Shown one piece after another: positions 53,767 through 63,035 of a DNA stretch of 64,000 nucleotides. The notes beneath the pieces are model-generated. The model was not told where the DNA came from, searched no databases, and was given only the letters and a program-made list of their open reading frames with translations. This DNA comes from Phycisphaerae bacterium (lineage in GTDB: Bacteria; Planctomycetota; Phycisphaerae; SM23-33). Every line of letters starts with the position of its first letter. Positions within the stretch are counted from its first letter, which is position 1. Location: assembly GCA_030745875.1 (NCBI GenBank), contig JASLNT010000031.1:28832-92831 (forward strand). The letters run 5' to 3'. The translations under genes were made by a program, and so were the position numbers.

Positions 53767-56685
53767 TCATTTTGTTTTGGTTGGAGCCGGTCCGTAAGCT
53801 TCGATCTCCATCCACTGCGTGCTGGGGTTGGCGGTGTTCTTGTTGAGTGAGTTGCGGATGTAGCGGGCGTCTGCGGACTTGAATGTGAAGAGTTTTCCAG
53901 CTGCCGTTTCGCTGTACGCTCCGTCTTTGACGCTGTCGAAGATAACCGTTTCCTCTCCGACGAACTTACCGGTTGTGGAGATGCTCAGACGGTTTTCGAG
54001 ATACGATCGTCCGTCGCGATAGTAGTGCCACACTCGAATATTCCCAAGCTTCATGACCTCGCCGAGATCCACCTGCACCCAAGCCGATCCTTTGGTTCCG
54101 TGCCCAAGAAACTTGCCCAGTTTACCGTCAGTGACCATCGAGATCTTACCGGCGGTTATCCCGTCGGGAAAACTCGTGGTTACGGGCTTTCCGAGGGCCA
54201 GATTGGTCAGCGTTCCCAACTTTCCGGGGGCTTGTGCGGCGGCTTTGGTTATTGGCGAGAGTTTGGGGGTTGGTTTGGGGTTTGGGTCCTTTACCGGGTT
54301 GTCGTAGGTCACCCAGATCGGCGAGGACCAGGCCTGGTTGCCGTCTGTCTGGATCAAGTGGATGTACAGGTAATGCTTGCCCGTAAAGTACTTACCGGGC
54401 TTATAGGTTGTGCTTATCGATGACTTTCCCTCTTTCAACGGGATACTGCTGACGGGCAGTCCGTTGTCGTACAGCGTCAGTTGTTTCAGCGGCGCCGTAC
54501 CGTCGATTTCAATCTGGAATTCCGGGATATCCTTGGCGACGAAACGCTGCCCCATCCAGAGGTCTCCGCTGCGGAAGATCAAGCGGATCTTGTCTGTGGC
54601 GCCGAATGTCCTGCGCGCCTGCATCGAGCGGAAGATCGATTCGAGTTTGGTTTCGGGAGCCCAGACGCACGCAAAACTCGCCGACGTCGAAACGTGATCG
54701 CTGCTGGCGATGAATCCCAGGTGATAGCCCTTGTCCAGCGGGATGCGAACCTGCTTCTGACTGTCGTGATCGCGGCAGCCCTGGTAGATCTCGATCAGCG
54801 GGCGGAGGGCGTCGTCCTGATGATGAGCCCACGTTTTCGCCATGACAGGCGCGTGCGGGACGGTGAAGCTGTCGCGATCCAACTCCTTCCAGAAATCGGT
54901 CAATGGGTAGGTGAAGTCCCGCAGAATATCGTCGCGCAGTGTGATAACGTTGTGGTCCGTTTCGCCCATCGAACGCTCGTAGGTGAACATCGGGAAGAAC
55001 CGTTTCCCCAGGCGATGGCGCGTTACGGCCTTGGTGCATCGCCACCAAAGCTGCGACTTCACGTTCCCGTGGTTGATATCGCGCGTGTGGTCGGTAACGC
55101 CCAGGAAGTCCATGTGCGCTACGTCTATCGCATAGCGGTAGGCGTCTTCGAGCGATCCGTCCAGAAACGGGAAGCACAGCGACAGATCGGTGTGACGATG
55201 CAAGTCGCCGTAGAACAACTTGTAGGTTTTCCCGCCTACAACAGCAGGTTTAGGCGCGGCGGTCCTGGGGCGCAGCGTCACGGGCGATGGTGCGATCGCT
55301 GTGAATCCCGGTGTTGAGGGCTTACCCTTCGGGTGCGACATGAATCCCAGCGCCACGCCGCGCGGCAGGGGATCCTTGCGCCGGTCCGTCCGCCCGGTGG
55401 TCCAGATCGCCGCCAGTCCGTTGGATGTCGCGGCGATGCTCAATCGCTGCAGACCGTCGCGCTGGGGGATATCGAATTCGTAGAGCTTTGACCATGCATC
55501 ACCGTCGATGCAGCGAGCGTGCAGACGCCATCCGCTCTCAACGTGAGTTCGCATGCCCCTGGCGAGACTCATCTGCGGGCTGTAGTAATGCCTGTAAACC
55601 ACCCAGACACGCCCGCAGGCGTCAATGTCAAGCAGGCCTCGCTCGTAGAACACGCCGATCCGGCGACAGTCGGGGCGAGAATTCTCGCGCTTGGCGGCCA
55701 GGGCGAAACTCGGCATGGGTAGAGGTTTCTCCAGGCGACGCACCGATCCGTTGCTGTCGATCACACCGATGTGGAGCAGGCGAAAGCGATGCATCGGACC
55801 GTAACTGTCCGAAAGCTTGGGGTTCTTATGAGGCATTCCGCGATGGGGCTTGCCCCAGTTGTCGCAGCCGCTTTCCCAGAGTATCCACGTTCGCCCGTCG
55901 CGCCCGGCGGCGAGTTGCGGGCGTCCCTGAAAAGCCGGACCCGCAGCAGCCGCCACAGCAGGCTTCCACTTGTCGCCGACGCGCCTGCGGATCATAACGT
56001 TGTAGCTTTGTCCGTCGTAAGCATCCCAGGCAACGGTGATCGCGCCGTCGGAACCGACGGCTATCGAAGGACGCCACTGGCTCCACACTGTCGAGGCGAC
56101 TTCCTCGACTTCGCCAGGCTTCTTGCCGCCGACTCGCCGGGCGAGAATGTCAAACTTGCCGTCGCGATCGGCCTGCCAGGCGACCCAAAGCCCGCCGTCG
56201 GGATCGGACGACACGCAGTGATTGATATCGTTGCTTTTACCGGGCGAAATTCGCTGCGGGGGCCCGAACTTACCGCCTCCGACATGCGATCTCATGAAGA
56301 TATTCCACTCCTGATCGGCCTGGTCGAATGCTTCGTAGGTAAGCTGCAGCTTACCGGCGGCGTCGACTGTGAGTGTCGGGTCGGCGTATCGCCCGGGTTT
56401 GCCTGAAACAATCTTGTCGGCGATCGGGGCGGTCTTCGATCGCAATGCGACATGGATTTCATCGCCCTTGCCCGGTACGAACTTCAACCACGTCACCCAG
56501 AGCCCATCGCTTGTCGCAGCAAGATCCGGATCGTAAAGTTCGGCGCCATCGAGCATCGTCGCGTTGATCGTCTGGTCGGCCTGATCGTAAACGAAGTACG
56601 GTGAGGCCTTCTTCTTCCTTGCAGCCGTCGCAGCGGCGGGGATTATCGTCACCAGCAACATAACGGTCACAAAGTATTTCATCAC
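53767..56685 (-). CDS. Exported beta-propeller + PHP-like + discoidin (F5/8 type C) protein
   Basis: A 972-residue protein with a signal peptide (1-21). Residues 30-450 carry propeller-like repeats with Gly-Leu-Trp-Val-(Ala/Thr)-Trp blades. From about 495 a PHP/DUF3604-like metal-dependent domain appears: Gly-Asp-Leu-His-Arg-His-Thr-Asp, Gly-Val-Thr-Asp-His, and later Ile-Ala-Ser-Ser-Asp-His, the usual histidine/aspartate metal ligands. The last 150 residues match a discoidin/F5-8C carbohydrate-binding domain (Lys-Pro-Val-Thr-Thr-Ser, Trp-Val-Gln-Val-Asp-Leu-Gly). A Pro-Lys rich linker precedes it. Function unknown; a secreted metal-dependent hydrolase binding glycans is the best guess. Confidence 0.75.
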   Translation of the reverse strand: MMKYFVTVMLLVTIIPAAATAARKKKASPYFVYDQADQTINATMLDGAELYDPDLAATSDGLWVTWLKFVPGKGDEIHVALRSKTAPIADKIVSGKPGRYADPTLTVDAAGKLQLTYEAFDQADQEWNIFMRSHVGGGKFGPPQRISPGKSNDINHCVSSDPDGGLWVAWQADRDGKFDILARRVGGKKPGEVEEVASTVWSQWRPSIAVGSDGAITVAWDAYDGQSYNVMIRRRVGDKWKPAVAAAAGPAFQGRPQLAAGRDGRTWILWESGCDNWGKPHRGMPHKNPKLSDSYGPMHRFRLLHIGVIDSNGSVRRLEKPLPMPSFALAAKRENSRPDCRRIGVFYERGLLDIDACGRVWVVYRHYYSPQMSLARGMRTHVESGWRLHARCIDGDAWSKLYEFDIPQRDGLQRLSIAATSNGLAAIWTTGRTDRRKDPLPRGVALGFMSHPKGKPSTPGFTAIAPSPVTLRPRTAAPKPAVVGGKTYKLFYGDLHRHTDLSLCFPFLDGSLEDAYRYAIDVAHMDFLGVTDHTRDINHGNVKSQLWWRCTKAVTRHRLGKRFFPMFTYERSMGETDHNVITLRDDILRDFTYPLTDFWKELDRDSFTVPHAPVMAKTWAHHQDDALRPLIEIYQGCRDHDSQKQVRIPLDKGYHLGFIASSDHVSTSASFACVWAPETKLESIFRSMQARRTFGATDKIRLIFRSGDLWMGQRFVAKDIPEFQIEIDGTAPLKQLTLYDNGLPVSSIPLKEGKSSISTTYKPGKYFTGKHYLYIHLIQTDGNQAWSSPIWVTYDNPVKDPNPKPTPKLSPITKAAAQAPGKLGTLTNLALGKPVTTSFPDGITAGKISMVTDGKLGKFLGHGTKGSAWVQVDLGEVMKLGNIRVWHYYRDGRSYLENRLSISTTGKFVGEETVIFDSVKDGAYSETAAGKLFTFKSADARYIRNSLNKNTANPSTQWMEIEAYGPAPTKTK

Positions 56686-56718
56686 GTCTCTCCAGTGTTT
56701 GAGCGTCTGTCAAGAGGG

Positions 56719-57630
56719 CTAGCGAAGCGAGGTGTCTTTCACGTCGAGGATTTGAATGGCGGTTGGGTCGTACATGCGCTCGTGCATCTTCGCCCTCCAC
56801 ACCACCTTCTTGTCGGGCGTTACTTCAAAGAACGGAACACCGTCTTTTCGGCGCTTGTGGATGAACCAGTTGTTGACGACCGTATTACCGTTGGGCAACC
56901 GCTGAACGCAGCATATCCAGTGCAGCTTGATGTCGGGTAAGTCCTTCTGCGTAAGATGCCACACCACCTTATCCTTCGGGTCGACCTCAATCACGCCGTC
57001 CCTATAACCGATAACAGTGTTCCCGTTTTTCAACCGGACCATGCTGTAAGCCATATTGGGGACTTTGATCTCGCGGATCATCTTGCCTGAGGCGTCGAAT
57101 TCGCGGACGGCTTTGTCGGCCAGCAGTCCGACCAGGTAGGTTCCCTTGGCGGTCTTCCGGGCGTGTCGCATTCCCATGTGCTTGTTCCCGCCGGACGGGA
57201 TATTGACGGTCTTGACGATCTTGCCTTCGCGATTGACTTCGATAATACGCCTGGCTGAGCCCTCGCCGATCATCGTATCCCCGTTGGGCAATCGCTGACA
57301 GCCCCAGACCTCGCTCTTGGTCAGATACTCCCAGACGACCTTTTTATCGGGCGAGACCTCGCGCACACCGCGCTTCTTGCCCGTAAAACTCATCAGGATA
57401 TTACCGTTCTTCAGCATCCAGATGTCGGTGCATTGGTCGGCGGGATATTCCCACTCGATCTTCCCGGCCGCCGACATCTTGAAAACTCGCTTGGCTCCGA
57501 TATCGCTGAAGATATAGGCGTGCTTGACCGCCTGTTTGGACGGAGTTTCGGTTTTGGCTGCGTGCGACCACACAGCAATCGACAGCGACGACACAGCGAA
57601 TGCGACCGCAAATGCAATACGAGTTCTCAT
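56719..57630 (-). CDS. Small exported beta-propeller protein
   Basis: A 303-residue protein with a signal peptide (1-24). Short repeats of the form Arg-Leu-Pro-Asn-Gly-(Asp/Asn)-Thr-(Met/Val) and Val-(Asp/Ser)-Pro-(Asp/Lys)-(Lys/Asp)-Lys-Val-Val-Trp recur about five times, giving a PQQ-like or arylsulfotransferase-like propeller. No haem or catalytic motif is seen; a few cysteines lie in one blade. It sits 17 bp after the HzsA-like gene and 33 bp before the PHP-domain gene, all on the minus strand. It may be a binding or electron-transfer partner for the HzsA-like protein. Confidence 0.7.
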   Translation of the reverse strand: MRTRIAFAVAFAVSSLSIAVWSHAAKTETPSKQAVKHAYIFSDIGAKRVFKMSAAGKIEWEYPADQCTDIWMLKNGNILMSFTGKKRGVREVSPDKKVVWEYLTKSEVWGCQRLPNGDTMIGEGSARRIIEVNREGKIVKTVNIPSGGNKHMGMRHARKTAKGTYLVGLLADKAVREFDASGKMIREIKVPNMAYSMVRLKNGNTVIGYRDGVIEVDPKDKVVWHLTQKDLPDIKLHWICCVQRLPNGNTVVNNWFIHKRRKDGVPFFEVTPDKKVVWRAKMHERMYDPTAIQILDVKDTSLR

Positions 57631-57647
57631 TGGCGTCTTTCCTTGGC

Positions 57648-60071
57648 TTATCTGAGCAGTTCTTCGAACTTGAATCCGGGCGGAACTCCCCAGACCGGTT
57701 TGGTGGGCAGGCCTTTGGCTTGCTTTTCGAGTTCGGTGTCGGCTCCCCAGTAGACGCTGTTCCCGTCCAACCAGAGGGTGATGCGGCCCATTTCCTCTTT
57801 CGTAAGCTTGGCCTCTTTTTTGTGCTTCTCGTCAGTGGTCAAGTGCTTGTAGAGTTTCGCCGCCAACGCGCCGTTTTTGCCCGGGAGCGAATACGTAATC
57901 TTATTCTGTCGGATACCGCCGTTGCTGCCGTGTCGCGTCCAGGCGTACTTGCCCAGCGTGTTGTACGCCGGGGAGAATTTCGTACCTGTGGAACCCGCCA
58001 GCGAGGGCGCCTTCTTCTCCTTCGTATGACACGGAACGCATTTCTTATCCAGAACGGGCTGGACCAGGCGAATGAACGACAGCGGATACGAGCCTGAAAC
58101 GCCTCGCGTGATCTCCGAAGGACTTCGCTTCAGGGCGATCGCAGCCGTCGGGCTGCTTTTCTTGGACGACATCGTGTTCTTTTCTTCGTGACAGCCGATG
58201 CAGCTTAGCGTTTCGCCCGGATGGACGTAAGTCGCGCTCCGCATGGTCTGGATGCAAAGCCCGCGCTCGTCCAGCGCCTGCATGTAGAAGTTGACTCCGA
58301 CTGGAACCTTGAAGTGGGCGCTGCCGTCTTTTTCGACAGGAACGGTTCCCAGCACGCCCCGAGCGAGAGACTGCTTTCCAATGCCGATTCTCGGGCGGTC
58401 GGCGTTCTGGGTCGACTTGGGAAATATGCTGATAAGGCGAAGCGCTGTGATCTTCGTCCCCTTGTCGAACGGGAACTCGGCTTCGTAAACGTTGCTCACG
58501 GTGACAACGCCCCATTTCGGATCGGCGGGAGGTCCCATCAGCTTGATGTCTTCGCGGGCCTGGCGAGTTCGCGACGGGATCACCGGCGGGCGCTTGCGTG
58601 CGATCAGCGGAATCGGATCCAGGCAGGAAATACCTTTGGCTTCGTGCAGGAATATCTTGTTGCCGAACGCGTCCAGCAGGTATATCCCCAACTGCTTGTT
58701 TCCGGGTTTGTAGACGGTGATGTAGAAGTTCTCGTCCAACGGCCAGGGGGTGGCGTAGATCTTCTTTCCGCCTTCGGCTTCGGGGAAGCGATTTTCCGGC
58801 GTGACGCGCTTAAGCTGCGACATCTTTCGGTCATCCTTCTTGCGGATGTCGATCATCACCAGCGATCCGTAGGCGCGATCGTGATGGCCCGCGGCCACCG
58901 AGATATACCTGTGCGAACCGGGAATAGCGCGATTCGACATTTCCATCCACGGCCGATCGTTGCGACGGATCGGGTAGTTCCCGTGATAGCTTCGCGGGTC
59001 GCGTCCGTCGGGATAGGTGTGCCATATGTGATGCGCCACGTTCGTGTCGCGATCGACATAGTCCCAGCGCGTATAGATGATCATTCCGTTGTTATCGATG
59101 CTGGGATGCCACTCGTTTGTCTCGAAGTAGCTGATAGGGATGATATCCTGACCGTCGGGCAGCATCGTATGAAGCGTGTAGGTTGGAACGCGGCGGCCGT
59201 GGCAGCGACCCAGCCCGCCGATGCGTTCGGAAATAAACAGAATCCGCCCGCTTGGCATGAAGCACGGATCGAAATCGTTCCAGTTGCCCGTAGTCAGTTG
59301 GACGAGATTCTTGATGCCCGCCGAAGCATTCTTCGGGTCGATATCGCACTTGAAGATATGGAACACGCCTTCGGGGCTCCAGCCCTTCCGCCCGGATTCC
59401 GACATCGCAAAGAGCATCTGTTTGGCGTTGTATCCGACATCAAGCGAGATCATGGCGCCGCTGAGCTCCTTGCCGTCAAGATGTCCGCCCTTGACCTTCA
59501 TGCCTTTGAGCAGCGGTGTTTCCTTCGCTGAATCGGAGAAGACGTTCTCCAGCAGATACAGCCCCTGACCCGGAGTGTTCTTGTGACCGAAATACTGGTC
59601 GCACATGTGTCCGTAGGTGGACATGTTTTGCTTCAGGAACACGAGCTTGTCGAAGTTCAGCAGCGGATTCTTGAACGCGATCTTCCGTCGAAGGGCTGCA
59701 ATCTTGCGGAAATGCTTCTTGGCGTCTTCCTTGAACTTTCCGTTCTTGTTGTCGGCCTCGAATGCCGCCAGCGCCTTCAACTCCTCGTCGAGTTTCGGAC
59801 CGCCCTTCATCGCCTGGAGCGTCTCGGCCAGCTTGCGCGTCCGGCGCAGGATCACGTCAATCGGCGTCTTGTCGGTCTTGAGAATCAGCGACGTTTCGTT
59901 GAAGACCTCCGCCGTAATCCTGCCGCCGAATCGGCCGACATTCTTAATGTCTTTCTGAAGCACATCAAAATCGGCGGCGGCGTATTCGTCGGGGGTCATC
60001 CCCGCCGCAAATCCGGTGAATATCGACAGGACCAGGAATGATATTGACACGAGTGAAGAACTTGATCGCAT
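57648..60071 (-). CDS. HzsA-like exported dihaem cytochrome c/beta-propeller protein 3
   Basis: An 807-residue protein, close to the length I recall for hydrazine synthase alpha subunits. Signal peptide (1-24), helical N-terminal region, the Asn-Pro-Leu-Leu-Asn-Phe block, then propeller blades with Pro-Ser-Gly-Arg-Ile-Leu-Phe-Ile-Ser-Glu, and two haem motifs, CIGCH and CVPCH, in the C-terminal third. The layout is the same as in the proteins at 8751 and 29845, so the three are paralogues. The residue four after the first haem histidine is Asn, not the Tyr that I recall as a haem ligand in genuine HzsA. Redox role in the periplasm likely, substrate unknown. It leads a run of eight very closely spaced genes. 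Confidence 0.75.
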   Translation of the reverse strand: MRSSSSLVSISFLVLSIFTGFAAGMTPDEYAAADFDVLQKDIKNVGRFGGRITAEVFNETSLILKTDKTPIDVILRRTRKLAETLQAMKGGPKLDEELKALAAFEADNKNGKFKEDAKKHFRKIAALRRKIAFKNPLLNFDKLVFLKQNMSTYGHMCDQYFGHKNTPGQGLYLLENVFSDSAKETPLLKGMKVKGGHLDGKELSGAMISLDVGYNAKQMLFAMSESGRKGWSPEGVFHIFKCDIDPKNASAGIKNLVQLTTGNWNDFDPCFMPSGRILFISERIGGLGRCHGRRVPTYTLHTMLPDGQDIIPISYFETNEWHPSIDNNGMIIYTRWDYVDRDTNVAHHIWHTYPDGRDPRSYHGNYPIRRNDRPWMEMSNRAIPGSHRYISVAAGHHDRAYGSLVMIDIRKKDDRKMSQLKRVTPENRFPEAEGGKKIYATPWPLDENFYITVYKPGNKQLGIYLLDAFGNKIFLHEAKGISCLDPIPLIARKRPPVIPSRTRQAREDIKLMGPPADPKWGVVTVSNVYEAEFPFDKGTKITALRLISIFPKSTQNADRPRIGIGKQSLARGVLGTVPVEKDGSAHFKVPVGVNFYMQALDERGLCIQTMRSATYVHPGETLSCIGCHEEKNTMSSKKSSPTAAIALKRSPSEITRGVSGSYPLSFIRLVQPVLDKKCVPCHTKEKKAPSLAGSTGTKFSPAYNTLGKYAWTRHGSNGGIRQNKITYSLPGKNGALAAKLYKHLTTDEKHKKEAKLTKEEMGRITLWLDGNSVYWGADTELEKQAKGLPTKPVWGVPPGFKFEELLR

Positions 60072-60301
60072 TTTTCTGCTCCTAATACGGTAAAGAATTC
60101 ATATCGCCTGCCAAACCGCAGGTCAGTTCCGCTGATTATATCCGCTGAGAGGCCGGAATCGCCTTATTTCTTTCGCAGTTTTTCTCCAGACACGCGCCAA
60201 GTCCGGTTTCCGATCCGTAGTTTCACCATGCTATGGGCAAGGCTGGTCTCCGCCAACGTACGGATATTCCGGATGGTTTCGGTCTCCCGCGCGTCAGACC
60301 G
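60072..60301 (-). other. Spacer between GH42-like and HzsA-like genes
   Basis: This 230-bp stretch is the only large gap in the minus-strand run and presumably holds a promoter for the eight-gene operon below it. I see no gene and no unambiguous promoter pair. Confidence 0.3.
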
Positions 60302-62875
60302 TTATTCTATCAGAATGATGTCAGTCAAGCCAAGGTCCACAGTGAACGTAACCGTGTGCGGATACTGCCGAAGCGTCGGATTTGAGGCTGGCTTGGCGAG
60401 GGTGAATTTCAATTGACCGGACTCCACAGACTTGACACTCTTGGGAGCTTGCGGATTAGGGATCCGCACGGTTACTCCGAGGTTCTTAATCGGTTGATAG
60501 GTGAAGTTCGCCAGGACCAGCGCGGTCCCGGCCTTGGCGTCGTAGAGTCCGGCTTCGACCACCGGGTGAGACAATTCGACAAGTCTGGGCGCATTGGCGA
60601 GCCTGGCGTGAGCGTTGATGAACTTCCGTTGGGCGGCGGGCCAGTTCTCCTTGAGTTCTGCGGGCACGAACTTTGCGTCCTTGGCGTACGATATCGCCGG
60701 GCACGTGGCGGCGTAAACGCTCCGACCGCGGCCGTAGCGCATCCGCACGACCGCCGGCGACCCGTCGCCAAATTCGCCCGTGACCTTCGTGGTTGGACCC
60801 GGGTCTATTGCGGCTTTTATCCCGATTGCGCCGAAAGAGATCTTGGAGTCCGTCTTCACCCGATCAAGGAACTTCATGCCGTTCAGGGCGCCGCGTATGT
60901 GATATCGCCCGGGCTGGACAGCAGGCTTGCCTTTCATCCGCACGCCGAACACCTTTCCAAGCCCGACTACCGGTTCGTCGAATTCATTTCGGCTGCCCGC
61001 GGCGCACGCTCCGTATATGTGTCCGCCGCGCACGACCCACGCGGAGATCTTCTCGACAGCTCGCTTGCTTATGCACGGATCGGTCACATAGAGCACTTTG
61101 TATTCGGCAAGGCGCCCGGCCGCGACGTCCTCCTCGGTGACCATGTCAACCAGGTGCTGGTTGTGAATCAGGGAAAAGTACGTCATCCGGCGTTCGAGCA
61201 TGTGAAGGTATCCGAACGGTTGCCACAGATCCGACGAGATGCTGTACAACAATGCGACCTTCGTGCGACGCTGCCTGCCCGGCGCGATTATGTGCTCGGC
61301 GGCTGCAAGCTGACGCGACACTCTCGCCACGCCATCGTAAGCGCTTCGCAGGTCTGACCAGTAATTCTCGGTGCTCGTAGCCGTCGGCCCGTAGGTCCAA
61401 TAGAAGAAATGCCTGGCGCCCTGACACATCGCAGAAGCAGTCTTCAGGCGCAGATTCACAGAGTCGCTGGGCGTGATCCATGCTATGGTGGGTATCGCGT
61501 TGTGTCGGGCGCGGGATCCGCTGCGGAATATCGCCGCCTGGAACCCCATCAGTTGAAAACCCTCCCAAGTCGCGTTCGGACCGTACATGTACTGAAGGCC
61601 CATCCAGTCTTCGATCCCGATAAGATCGACCGCACCGCTGCGGGCGATGTCGAACCAGTCAGCCGCCAGGGGATTACCCCCCCAGGTGGGATTCGGCGTC
61701 ATGCCCATACCGAGACCCGAACCGGAAAAATACGGGTGGTCAGCCACCAGTGTGGACGTCAGCAGATCCTTTCCGAAATGCTTGTGAACGGCGTCGGTGT
61801 TCCATTTCAACCGCTCGGAGGCGGCGCGCTGGCGGAAACGGGAGGTATAGTAGAACACTCGCCGGGCGGCTGGCTCGTTAACTTTCATCGCAGCCGCAAG
61901 CGACTTGGGCGTCTCAATCGGAACAACGTCGCTGAGCTTGCCTACGCCCAGATCGGCGGGAGCGATATTCTTAATCGCCAGCCACTTGTGAAAGTGCGCC
62001 AGCGCCTGAGTGTTGTCTTCGATTCGCGGGCGACATACGACCTCGTCGGAGAACCCGAACGGGACACCGGGGTCGAATTTCTTCTTGTTACGATCGGCCT
62101 GGGTCTTGATCGACTCGTTTATCTGCTCGCGCGTGGCGGCCGGTCCGAGTAGAACACGATGCGTGTGTGCGGGCTTTCGCAGCGCGAACTTCTCGCTGAC
62201 TTCCGGCCGCTGATTGCCCACCACATTGAAACCGAGCAGCCAGAGCACCTCTGCCTCCTTGAGGTTTAGTTCGGGCCTCTGAGGCGACCAGAAGCTGGTC
62301 TGGATGATATGGTGTTTGGGCGAGACGCGTTTGCCTCCGGTCGCCTTTTTCGCCCAGGCCAGACGGCGGGCGGTCATTTGTGATGCGGTCTCGTAACTGT
62401 CGGCGTCTGTTTTGGGATTTGGCGAGATAAGAAAACTCGTAAGCGATCCGACGTACGATTCGGTCAGGCGTTTGACCACCGCATCGGGCGACGGTCTGGT
62501 TGCGATTTCGATCACAACGCTCCGCTTGTCCGCGGGCGTGTCGGTTATGAAGTCGACGGTGGCGTTGGGGAACTCCGCCAGACCTCCGGACCGTTTCATC
62601 CGCCCGTGAAACCGCTTGCCCGCGTATTTGGCGAAGTCCAACCAGGGCGAAAACTCACCGGGAGCTATGCGGGCGGACTTGTCCTTGTCAGATCCCGCCG
62701 GCCAGACCGCCTTGGGCAAGTACCACGGGCTCTTGTGGATGTACCCGCCCAGGCGAACGCACCATGCAGTCTTGGCGGGCGCGACCAGCTTGAAGCGAAC
62801 GAACACGCCGTCTGCGCCTCGGGTGGAGGATGTCGCAACCAGCAGAATTGCAGAAAGAAGGGCTAGTTTTCGCAT
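60302..62875 (-). CDS. Exported GH42-like/beta-galactosidase-type glycoside hydrolase
   Basis: An 857-residue protein with a signal peptide (1-20). A beta-rich N-terminus is followed by a TIM-barrel-like region from about 150 to 500 (Trp-Ala-Lys-Lys, Phe-Gly-Phe-Ser-Asp-Glu-Val, Ile-Gly-Ile-Glu-Asp-Trp-Met-Gly), in which the two Glu residues are candidate catalytic acids. A beta-galactosidase trimerisation-like Rossmann region follows (Val-Ala-Leu-Leu-Tyr-Ser-Ile-Ser, Lys-Val-Leu-Tyr-Val-Thr-Asp, Gly-Gly-His-Ile-Tyr-Gly). This resembles GH42 and related cellulase-fold hydrolases, but I cannot fix the family. It is upstream of the operon, with a 230-bp gap before the HzsA-like gene, so it may be separately promoted. 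Confidence 0.7.
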   Translation of the reverse strand: MRKLALLSAILLVATSSTRGADGVFVRFKLVAPAKTAWCVRLGGYIHKSPWYLPKAVWPAGSDKDKSARIAPGEFSPWLDFAKYAGKRFHGRMKRSGGLAEFPNATVDFITDTPADKRSVVIEIATRPSPDAVVKRLTESYVGSLTSFLISPNPKTDADSYETASQMTARRLAWAKKATGGKRVSPKHHIIQTSFWSPQRPELNLKEAEVLWLLGFNVVGNQRPEVSEKFALRKPAHTHRVLLGPAATREQINESIKTQADRNKKKFDPGVPFGFSDEVVCRPRIEDNTQALAHFHKWLAIKNIAPADLGVGKLSDVVPIETPKSLAAAMKVNEPAARRVFYYTSRFRQRAASERLKWNTDAVHKHFGKDLLTSTLVADHPYFSGSGLGMGMTPNPTWGGNPLAADWFDIARSGAVDLIGIEDWMGLQYMYGPNATWEGFQLMGFQAAIFRSGSRARHNAIPTIAWITPSDSVNLRLKTASAMCQGARHFFYWTYGPTATSTENYWSDLRSAYDGVARVSRQLAAAEHIIAPGRQRRTKVALLYSISSDLWQPFGYLHMLERRMTYFSLIHNQHLVDMVTEEDVAAGRLAEYKVLYVTDPCISKRAVEKISAWVVRGGHIYGACAAGSRNEFDEPVVGLGKVFGVRMKGKPAVQPGRYHIRGALNGMKFLDRVKTDSKISFGAIGIKAAIDPGPTTKVTGEFGDGSPAVVRMRYGRGRSVYAATCPAISYAKDAKFVPAELKENWPAAQRKFINAHARLANAPRLVELSHPVVEAGLYDAKAGTALVLANFTYQPIKNLGVTVRIPNPQAPKSVKSVESGQLKFTLAKPASNPTLRQYPHTVTFTVDLGLTDIILIE

Positions 62876-62906
62876 GAGACCTCCCTGTGATTCAGCGCAT
62901 GAAAAA

Positions 62907-62948
62907 GGCCGACGGTGGGAATCGAACCCACAACCTCAGCTTTACGAA
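62907..62948 (-). pseudogene. 3' half of tRNA-Thr(CGT), probable attachment-site scar
   Basis: Read on the minus strand, this is a 42-nt tRNA 3' half: anticodon loop TTCGTAA (anticodon CGT), 3' anticodon stem AGCTG, variable loop AGGTT, a perfect T arm GTGGG-TTCGATT-CCCAC, the acceptor strand CGTCGGC and a discriminator base. The 5' half is absent: the bases before the loop do not pair with AGCTG, and no GCCGACG acceptor strand occurs upstream. A break exactly at the anticodon loop is the usual crossover point of tyrosine integrases in tRNA genes. No integrase is visible here; the element would extend to the right, beyond the window. Confidence 0.7.
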
Positions 62949-63035
62949 CGGGTTTCTTCAGCACTGGGCACTCGCCGTAACCCTCGTAAAACACTGTAAT
63001 TTCCGATTCTATCTGTTGCAAGCGTTTTCCGCCAA

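Noticed and set aside
58221..59531. Plus-strand frame opposite HzsA-like gene 3
   Set aside because: It is antisense to a protein with two haem motifs and a signal peptide.
57648..60071. True hydrazine synthase alpha subunit (anammox)
   Set aside because: The special haem-ligand tyrosine that I recall is not present and no hzsB or hzsC is nearby; the paralogues keep company with glycan enzymes.
62907..63000. A complete tRNA or tmRNA on the minus strand
   Set aside because: The T arm and acceptor 3' strand are perfect, but no pairing acceptor 5' strand, D arm or anticodon 5' strand exists before the neighbouring gene.
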